Source of the DNA: Poronia punctata
Taxonomy: Eukaryota > Ascomycota > Sordariomycetes > Xylariales > Xylariaceae
Assembly (NCBI GenBank): GCA_022579005.1
Contig: MU401785.1
Location: 1-32,474, forward strand
Direction of reading: 5' to 3'
Length of the DNA: 32,474 nt
Under the pieces are notes generated by a model. The model did not search any database. It saw nothing but the letters and a program-made list of their open reading frames with translations, and was not told the DNA's origin. Positions 23,951-32,474 of this stretch are shown here, piece by piece; the first letter of the stretch is position 1; each line of letters begins with the position of its first letter. Position numbers and translations under genes: made by a program.

Positions 23951-25619
23951 TCCGATAAAATGTATTTGCATGTTTTTAAGTACCTGCCTCTAGCCAAAGG
24001 TTAAGGCATACCAGATCCATAGACTAACCCTTTTAGGTTAGATTAGATGTCCAAAGCCTGTCTCCGGTGGCCCACCGGTGATTCCCCGCAACCAGTCGCC
24101 CAGTCCCCTTGATATCTCGCACGGTCATGTGCTCCATTTCCTTAACTCCGACGCCGCCACTACTTAAGAGAGATCAGTATATGGTAGGCAACTCGTCATT
24201 TAGAATAGAAGACAAGTAATAGATATGTCTGTTTTATAGGTATATAGAAGCCCGAAGGGCTATGTAGGGAACATCAAGTACTAGTAGGGAACTGATTTGG
24301 CTCGTCTTGGTTTCGACTCGCGTGATAAAGTACCATTAAAGGGCCAGGTTGGTCTGTACTGAGACTGTCTAAGTTCAATAGGAAGTGCATATGTACTCAT
24401 AACCAGCTAACCCTCCCTGCCGCGGCGGCTATGTTAAATCATAGGGCAAAAGGCAAAGTAGGGCCAGGTAGGCTTGGTTGAAACCTTGTGGAATGGCAAA
24501 TGATGATTTGACTGCGGTGTTTTTCAACTAGAAGTTACCCGTTTTGCCAAGTGTGGGGATAAGGTCTAGTGTGTAATATACCAGTATCTTGGTTCGGAGA
24601 ATGTGAGATCCTAGAATTGATTAATGGTCGAGTTTTGGAAATGCCATGTTGGTGCTATATCGGTAAGCGTATTAGCAGGTACCTTATGATTAGGTATGTG
24701 TAGGCATATGGATGGTAGTGTGGGGTTGCACCCCGATAAATAGTGGGCTTTAACCTGGGTTGAAAATGCCTATTTTGAGTTCACTCTGATCATTTCTCTT
24801 GTGCTTTTTTGCAGGCAAGTGGGTAGAACCGAACTCTGACCCAATCAATCATCACAAATATTTAGGATGGCCGCATAGCAGGGGGTCCACCAAGCCCGGA
24901 CGATACGGAGAAGGTATTTTTACGTGAGTTGTTCGGCTAATCCGGGGCAGAGAAAAGCAGACATAAAATTAGGTGCCTTACGTAGCCTGTAGGAGAGGAA
25001 ACGATGGCCGCAATCAGTAGCACAGAAGGAAAAGTCGGCAGCAGAGCCACATATCAGTATGACTTGTCTTGTTTTGGAGGTAGAAGGACCCTGGTCGAAG
25101 TTTTGCAAGTTTGACACTCTAAGCAGCTTGAGGATAATCAGCTTCAAGGAAACTTTGGCCTGGGACAAAAAGAAAAGGTTTCTACAGACCATGCTACACT
25201 TAGCTTATCCCTTGAGGTAGGTACCTACTTACCTACAGACGGGGAAGGGACGTTACGTAGCCAGCCTTATGCGACAACCCGATTACTTACCAGGGCAAAT
25301 CAGAACTAGAATTAGGTACAGGGAAATAGAAATACCGCAGAACTGTACCTCAGATTTAATATTGGTAAGCAGATATGTAACCGGTGAGGATAGGACTGAT
25401 CGAGGCCATTGCACCAGGCCAGGGTAATTCTGTTATACCTTGGGCGTCTACCTAGCTCAGTATTGAGAGCTATTACCAACAAGCAAGCTCGAGTCATCCT
25501 ACCATAGACACTCGTGGTCACTACCTACCTTACTTCTCAAACTGTAAACTATATCCGTTGTTAGACTGTCACCATTCCACAGGCCTTGATCCCACCCTCA
25601 AAAGTCATCCGAACCACGT

Positions 25620-25658
25620 AGGGAAAGAGGGAAAAGGAAAGGGCTAGGAAAGAAGAGG
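25620..25658 (+). repeat. Purine tract
   Basis: A 24-base run of only A and G (25620-25643) is interrupted by CT and followed by 13 more purines. Low-complexity, non-coding. Confidence 0.75.
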
Positions 25659-27154
25659 TTCAAACGGCCGGGGAGAAGGCTTTCTACTTTGTAGGCATTG
25701 AAGCATTGGCCGGTGGGCAACAAGTGTGTTATTCTACTTCACCCGTCCAAGATTGAAAAGGAAGGACATTGGCGGTGAAGAATGTTCAGCCGTTGTGCTG
25801 CCTTTCGATGCCACTACGATGTATATCTTGTATTTACATTGTAACCAATCCCGGCTCATGTATGCCCGTACATTATGTAGATACATCCTGGTTTACATGT
25901 ATGAGTACATAATGTAGGTATGTGGTATCCATGATGGAATGTATTGTCCGAGATCGCCTTAGCGTCTGGGGCAACACAACGGCGTGCAGACAATAGATAA
26001 CCCCGTTGCTCCTTCCCCTTTTCTTTTATTTGTCAAGTCAGTTACCGCGGTTGCCGGGGGAAATTCTAGGATTACCGCACACATGCTATTTCCGCACTTT
26101 AAGAGAACATGCACGGCACGCCTGCATCTACAGCAGGGGCACAGAGGTCAAGAGCGGCAAAACCATTCATCGTACAGATTTTATCCTAGAATGGTAGACT
26201 TAAGGTATCTTTACATGCTACCTACCGCTTATTACAGACGAGTGGCGGTCTTGATCGTCTTGTCACCTGTGGATGCACGTGGCATATAAATCATTGTGGG
26301 GTGTCGATGCAGGTAGGCAAGGACATACTGGAAGTTGACTACATACCTAGACCGGCCTACAACTCCGAAGAGCCAAGATGGCGACACTACTTGCATCATG
26401 CATGCCACACCTAAGGAAGGGACGTACTAACCTATATTGGTATCTAAATGCTGCTATGCTGCAGATATGTCACACTTGCCCAAGCCGACTGGCGATCAGT
26501 GGGATTTAATATTCGAAGATGCTGTTTGTGGTTCCAATGGAGGTAGCCAACTTCGGTGGTTATCTGGAACGATGGCTAGGCCGTATGCACCTAATTATCC
26601 CTACAGACTTCCTCGCGGCCTATCACTCTGGGCTACTAGTGATACACCCCTATCCTTGCCGGTCCTGTGCCACGGTGCTAGGTACTTAGGTATGTGCGAC
26701 CAACTTTCCCTTGCCTCAAGGTCGTAACTCCTCTCTAACCATAGCTATAACCACAAGTTACGTATGTACATACCTTAGTTCGTTATCGACGCAATGTAAA
26801 CTCCGCCTGAAATGATATTGTCAGCATTGTTTCAAGTGTGAAACATACTTATATTACACCCTCCTTTTGACATACTAATTTACATCCATCGCTGCATAAC
26901 TCACTGAGAGACAATTGAGATGTTTAACGTGTCTAGTAGAGATCGCCTTCATGCACAGAACTTGAATATTGTCCCACCATGCGTAACCAGGTGGTAGTGC
27001 ATAGTGCCAGTTCTCTTGCGTTACTAAACCTTTTAGACTTTTACATAGGATGACACCGAGTCTGGTTCAATATCGGATCATACTGCCACACAGAAAGGGC
27101 AAGACGCATGACGCCGACATCCGTACAGGAAAATATTTCATACCTAAAATAAAA

Positions 27155-28374
27155 TCAAGAAAAATCAAAGTGTCTGCATGGGAGGGATCCCTCATACGAA
27201 GGCCTCCCCTGAACTCGGGCATCGAGGGCTAGCTGGATGTAGGTTTTCCGCCTAATAAGAACCTTGCCGGTAAAACCTTGGCATTGCCGACTCTGCCGAT
27301 ACAACCACTGCCCATTTCTCATCCGCTCTACCCAATCATGCTGTCTTTTATCTATGATGTCTTTGTAAGTGACTGACTCCGTCAGTGAAACGACTTCGGA
27401 TGGTGCTAGGTCGGCGGCGGGGTGCTGGTCTTGCGTGAATCTACTGGCCATGTGTCGATGGACTGGCCAACGCTATAGGCTGTTATGCTCCTCTCCTACC
27501 GGTTCCACGAGCCCTGCTGGCCATGCCAGTCTGTTATCATCACCTCACGGGCAAGTATCATCTCGGCGTGTCTGTTATTGGACTAGGTAAGGACCGAATT
27601 ATAGTGAGATATCGGGGTGAGGTTGGGGTATCCTTCTAGTACGGAGGGAGTTCAACCCTGTGGACCACCACCTAGCCTGGTGTGCCATCGTCGGGAGCGA
27701 GCACCTGATCAGCTTTCTTAGGCATGCCTCGTGAGCTATCATGACTGGATCCATTGTTCGTCTCATGCTTCGCCGATGGGACGTTGGCTTCCTTACCGGT
27801 TCATTCTGTCTTGTGGCACGATGGCCGCTTTCTCCTCCATCGCCTAATCTTGGCCAGATATACACCCAACGATCCGTAATGCTCTCTTCGAGTTTATTCC
27901 ATCGCCTCCCGATCCACTCGATGGACAAGTCATCAGTGACATACATGGAAAAGTGCAAAGGTCGACCTACGTGGCCAGGTCTCCTCTGAGACTCGAAATA
28001 TATAAAGATACCACATGTCCATGATCTGTCCTGAGGTCATAAGACTCCGATATCTTCAACTACGTACAGAGAGTCAAAGTTATTCCCCGGATCACCTTTG
28101 AGCAGTAAATACTACACTCTAGAGCTAATAGCCACCGCCGTATCACGCCTTACCAGCAGTCATAAAATGTGCAAGTCTACTCCCAGTCATGCCACTCTCG
28201 TTGGAGAATCGGGCACTGTACGTTGACCTTGAGATATGGCGTTTCAATTACTGATTTTGTTGAAAGGCTCCCGGCAAACGATGCCCTACCTGCCGAGACG
28301 CTGGCCGGGAGACGTGGGTTTTCGCCGGGCGAAGTTGTCACATCTGTGCCACTTATGTCCCCTAGAACAGGCAT
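27155..28374 (-). pseudogene. Possible degraded gene, three successive minus-strand frames
   Basis: Three minus-strand open frames follow in transcription order: 28374-28177 (65 codons, ATG), 27958-27599 (119 codons; the listed first codon is TTG, with an ATG a few codons later) and 27451-27155 (98 codons, ATG). Their composition is mixed and protein-like, with words such as RRWNKLEESITDRWVYIWP and QHDWVERMRNGQWLYRQS. They do not join through obvious introns, and overlapping plus-strand frames of similar length exist, so this may be chance. No family is recognised. Confidence 0.15.
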
Positions 28375-30703
28375 ACAATATGCTCTAGGAACAAGGAGCC
28401 TCGCTTACGGGAACTAGAGGACAGAGTTTCCATAATAGCAGCACAAACAGTGGAATTGCGCTACTAGACATCACGCTCGCTCTACCCCCGTCTCCTAAAC
28501 TCACCTCTCTGTGGTAACCAGTTTTGCCATAGCACACATTCGCTTCGGTTAATCGGAACGACGCCGCCAGGGGGCTCTAATCCATGGCTTGTTTGCCTTG
28601 AATACAGTGTGAAGGCAGGACCACGTTTCCATCAGAGCTCAAGGCGGTGTCCAAATCTCAGTCGTTTATGAACTTTCCTGGCAATTTCCCTCTTTTGGGC
28701 CTTGTGGCCCTGTGGGAGAGATATGACAATGGAAGGACCAACTCAGAGGATTCAAACACCCGTGTCGTTAGGGGGACGGCGCGGGGTTTTCAAGCTTCAA
28801 CCTAGCCAATAGGTATACCCAACGAAGTCAAAGATGGAGTTGTTGGCAGTTTCAGGTTATAAGATTCTCCCAACATATGACCGAGATAGGAGGCACATTA
28901 GCACCTGTAAACAATACAATTGTCAATTGAGTTACGAGAATTGATTAACAAATAAAAATTCGAAATGAGCTTTCCCCTGAGGAAGATGAGGTTACCCCCA
29001 AGAGCCTTCCAGCTGAGCGTCTCTAGTATCCAGTCTGAACCTGGACACAGGAAACTGTTACCTACCTACCTACTTTATCTAAACTACATACTACGTAGGT
29101 AGCCCAGTCAGAACTTGCGACATTTGATTAGATATAAACAAGCGCAAAGAGGTAAGACGGTGCTTTTTGAAGGTCGGATGTGTGTACACGTAACATAGAC
29201 TCCTGAGCTGCACAGTCATGTGCAATACATGGATGAAGGAGCATCAAGGGTAGTATCCCGAGCCACGACACCCCACAGAGTTGATCATCAACAGGTGATA
29301 GGTTAGTTACCATCCGTTTGGAGAAAGAACCAACAGACTTTCCAAGAAACTTGTAATAAGCGCTGGAAGACGTTACCTATACAGGTTAGAGCGGCTGTTT
29401 TCCGCCGTACAGCGTCGCTTCCAATATACAGTACAAGAGGTGGGTAAATTACATTGGAAATGTTGCAACATCTTCTGGGAAGTGGCGACCTCATTAGGGC
29501 ATTGCGACGTACTCGTATGTAATCAAGGTACCCTACTTACAAGTGCTTGCGGTTTTCTCTCAGCACCCTTTATATAATGTATGTACTCAGTCGAGGTTAC
29601 ATTCTACCCAGCTGGTTAGATGATACTTGTTTCCTATAGTCATTTTCCGGAGCCACAACGCACGTCGACCATGCCGTCCAGCCTCATTGACTAGAGTCGA
29701 CTCGGTTTCACGAACTTGTAGCTCTTCGCCGCAGATATGGCCTCCCTTCTTGTCCTATCTTATCGTGGGACGTCTCTTGTACGGAGAAATGCCTGCCAAA
29801 CAATCCAGACCTCCTAGGCCAAAGAGTGCAAGCAAACAACCCTGCGGCCACGATTGCGGCACAGCACCTCGCTCCTAGGGTGTTCAACGGTCTCTACCGG
29901 CCTCCTTCGAACCACGAAATACCTTGTAAGCTTGTGGACGAGATTTTGGCATCCCATGAAAAGCCGGATCCGCCAGACTAGGTAGTGACATACCTGCCAG
30001 GACGCCCACGATCACGTAATCGCCGGCCCAAGCCGAATGGAATACCCACCAAGAATATCTCCGAGAGTCACAGTTGATGTCACATCACTTTCTCCTCACG
30101 ACTCATATCCATAGAAGAACCGAGGCTTCTATTACTTATATGCCAGTTGACAGGGCACCCAAGAGTGGCCCAGCCTTGAACGACGATGCGGCGTAACAAT
30201 ATCGAAGAAAGAGGGTAATAGATGGCGATTTTGGTGGTCGAGTCGCCGTTTTCGGAAAGGGGATAATACAACTTGACGATTGCTAAGCCCTATTCTATTT
30301 GCGAGCGCCGCTATAACCGGAAAACTCCATGTCGCAACCATTGCCTGACACAAAGGGACGTGTCTCTGCTTGAAGCCGGGCCAAACGGGCGACTATGAAG
30401 CGATTTCTATTGGGGGGCATGCTTTGGGGGGTGGTCGGTAATAACTCTACCAGGGGTGAAGATTGGAGAAGCCCTCATCGAGGCCACACTAACCCCCCCT
30501 TTAAACACTAGTACGTGCAAGTTCATTGGGCTACGCGGACACGTTGAAAATACCGGCTAATCATTAAACGCGCAGGTTACGCAGCGTCGATCACCTAGAA
30601 GCGAATGTCAGGTGTATGCATAGAGAAAGACGTTGGTAAGGGCGGTCTGATGGAAGGCCACACAAACACCATACAGACCATATAGACGTACGACGTGTGT
30701 TCC

Positions 30704-30729
30704 CCCTCTCCGCCCTCTCCGCCCTCTCC
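30704..30729. repeat. 9-bp tandem repeat CCCTCTCCG, 2.9 copies
   Basis: Two full copies and eight bases of a third, perfectly matched. Simple repeat in non-coding DNA. Confidence 0.88.
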
Positions 30730-31406
30730 TACGATCTGCGATTGTCACTCTATCCACCGGCACATAAGTGACACCCATGGCCGATATCATTGACAAATAC
30801 GCGAGGCTGGGAAGGCACAGTGAAATGCGGCAAGCAATGCAACACGAGGGGAAATGGGTAGGTCTTTTCTTATCTGCGTTGGGCTGCATGTACTTTGTGC
30901 AACTCTGGTCATGTTGTGAGACATCATAACGGGCATGAATGAGTTGACGGATTTAAGTAAAATCACATATACCTCTGACGATTGTCGTTCGGCACATGCC
31001 AGATGATTCCCGGACATGTCCCGTGCAGCAACTACTCGTAAGTAAGGTACCGCACATTGCACAATATTCTGGCGCCTATACCGGCGGTTCACGGGTGTAG
31101 GTAGACTATTGTCTCTACGTCATCAGATGAATTTTCTTCATTTACCTAGTAAGTCTTGCCAGCAGGTGGTGTAGGCCTGGTAGGCATGATGTCCGAATAT
31201 TGGGTGTGTTAAATTTCTAGGTTGGAATGCGTCATTGGCGACGACGTCACGAACAAGATATTGAGGCTCTTTTACGTCAACCAAGGCTAGAAGTGAAAAC
31301 GGTAATCTCTTAAAAGCCGGTACCCACTTTCTAGCCGATATTACCGCCCCACCATATGTCCCGTTATTATTTGATTGGGGACCTGAATCTAATAAGAAAC
31401 AGACTG

Positions 31407-31508
31407 GATTGCTTGGCGCAATGGTAGCGCGTAGACCTCCTATAAAGTTAATCTTCTGGTTGACTTTTAGAAAGTCTAAGGTTGCGGGTTCGAGTCCCGT
31501 GGTGATCG
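31407..31508 (+). tRNA. tRNA-Arg (anticodon CCT) with a 30-nt intron
   Basis: The cloverleaf is complete. The acceptor GATTGCT (31407-31413) pairs with GGTGATC (31501-31507), including three G-T wobbles. The D arm is GCGC-AATGGTA-GCGC (31416-31430), the anticodon stem TAGAC (31432-31436) pairs with GTCTA (31474-31478), the variable loop is AGGTT, and the T arm is GCGGG-TTCGAGT-CCCGT (31484-31500). The discriminator base is G. The anticodon CCT lies at 31439-31441 and reads AGG. The anticodon loop is interrupted after base 37 by an intron at about 31443-31472, the standard eukaryotic position; removing it leaves 72 nt. Internal A-box (TGGCGCAATGG) and B-box (GGTTCGAGTCC) promoters are present. 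D and T arms resemble the tRNA-Arg(CCU) of yeast as I recall it. Confidence 0.93.
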
Positions 31509-31514
31509 TTATCA

Positions 31515-31532
31515 TTTTTTCTTTCTTTTTTT
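31515..31532 (+). terminator. RNA polymerase III terminator after the tRNA
   Basis: T6 at 31515-31520 and T7 at 31526-31532 begin six bases after the tRNA end. Runs of T on the non-template strand are the standard Pol III stop signal. Confidence 0.85.
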
Positions 31533-31649
31533 ATTCCACTCCACCCGACGCTTTAATTGCTCACTGTCTCGCAGATCTAACTTCCAAGGCCCTCGACACC
31601 AGGTATTATCTATGCTAAGTTCTTAACACGATTTTCTTTCTTTTGGTCA

Positions 31650-32474
31650 AATATACGTTGTAGGTTAAACTTCTATATATCCTTAGAGTCCCTCTATAAA
31701 CCAACAACCTAGTGAAATAAGTAAGTACTTTACCTAACCTATATAGATATGTAGGTCTTATCTTAGAAGCAGTGTAATAAATGGTTGATTAGTATATAAT
31801 ACAATAACTTTAAATAAAATTCTTTTTATCTTTTTTTCTTTCCTTTCTTTTAAGTCCTTTGTTGTAATTAATACTATATATAAGGCCTAGGAGAGGTGTT
31901 AGATTTAATAGGTTATAAAATAACAGGAATTAATATAATGCTTATATAATAGAAGTTATATAGCTATAGTAAAAACTACTATAAAAAAAAGGTCTTTTTA
32001 TAAAGGGTTTTTCTTTACTTATTTAATATGTGCAGATTTTATAAAAAAAAAAGTTTAACTTTTTAATATATATATTAATTAATATATATAATTTAGCTAC
32101 TTTACTAGTTTTAATAATTAAAAATTTTATATTGCTTATTATTATTATTAAAGCTTAATAGTATAGTAACTTAGCAATAATAGTATTAGATAATAAAATT
32201 AAATTATTTTACTTAAAAAAATTTTATTACTAAAATAAAAAATTTAAAACAAAAGCTTTAGCTTTATAGCTATAGTAATATATTAATTTAAAAAATAAAA
32301 AACTTTAGCTTAAATAACTTAAACTTATTAATATTATTAAACTTAATAAAAAGCTTATTACTTTTACTATTAAAAAAATTAAATTTAAGTTTTATATAGC
32401 TAAAAATACTTTTACTTTAAATAAAAATAAATAAGTTAATATTAAAAATTTTTTAATAAATTTTTTTAACTTTA
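31650..32474. repeat. AT-rich block 3 (left edge), continues past the window
   Basis: Composition falls gradually from about 31650 and is as AT-rich as the other blocks from about 32040 onward, with the same lack of TpC and GpA. The transition is less sharp than at the other edges: TpC steps persist to about 32020 (for example in runs of CTTTT). No gene is present. The right boundary is outside the window. Confidence 0.7.

Larger units (their letters stand above)
16046..23955. mobile_element. AT-rich block 2, probable eroded transposon(s)
   Basis: A 7.9-kb block of strongly AT-rich sequence with sharp edges on both sides and GC-balanced DNA outside. TpC/GpA are nearly absent (none in 19621-19860, counted by eye). 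Stop codons break all frames; the longest open frames are about 60 codons and lysine/asparagine/isoleucine-rich from composition alone. Hairpins with AAGCTTGC arms lie at both edges. A size near 8 kb and discrete borders fit a mutated transposon or a nest of them, but no diagnostic protein motif is intact. Confidence 0.6.
23956..31406. other. GC-balanced region without a convincing gene
   Basis: About 7.4 kb with normal composition and no open frame longer than about 120 codons. No domain or motif is recognisable in any frame. Short TACCTACC/GGTAGGTA words are frequent (for example 25216-25240 and 29060-29102). The best coding candidates are three successive minus-strand frames between 27155 and 28374, treated separately. 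The region may contain old, unmutated element remnants or non-coding genes that I cannot recognise. Confidence 0.5.

Noticed and set aside
31138..31515. 125-codon minus-strand ORF starting MITITTGLEPAT
   Set aside because: Its first part is the antisense of the tRNA-Arg gene. Such ITTGLEPAT-like openings are typical translation artefacts of tRNA T-arm antisense; no domain is visible downstream.

Overview
The window looks like nuclear DNA of a filamentous ascomycete (Pezizomycotina-type fungus). Three things suggest this. One clear protein-coding gene has a typical fungal intron (GTAAGA donor, GCTAAC branch site, TATAG acceptor). There is a eukaryotic, intron-containing tRNA gene. The window is split sharply into extremely AT-rich blocks and GC-balanced stretches, as in genomes whose transposons were mutated by RIP (repeat-induced point mutation).

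Layout: 1-~6180 is an AT-rich block of eroded repeat DNA, ending in a 40-bp tandem array that grades into normal sequence. ~6181-16045 is GC-balanced; its only recognisable gene is a phosphoinositide-specific phospholipase C (about 8568-10894, + strand), followed by a poly-G tract, a 10-base assembly gap and a poly-C tract, then about 5 kb without a recognisable gene. ~16046-23955 is a second AT-rich block with a hairpin at each edge and a few better-preserved relic patches. ~23956-31640 is GC-balanced again, with no convincing protein gene and one tRNA-Arg(CCT) gene with a 30-nt intron at 31407-31508. From ~31650 the sequence grades into a third AT-rich block that runs off the end.

No operon or biosynthetic cluster is visible. 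The phospholipase C would act in phosphoinositide/calcium signalling, independently of its neighbours. The most unusual signal is the mutational signature of the AT-rich blocks: C preceded by T (and its complement, G followed by A) is almost absent, while C preceded by A or G survives. Classical RIP is described by the 3' neighbour (CpA), so this 5' bias deserves a genome-wide count. Most open reading frames outside the phospholipase C look like chance frames or have non-ATG starts, and are not annotated as genes.
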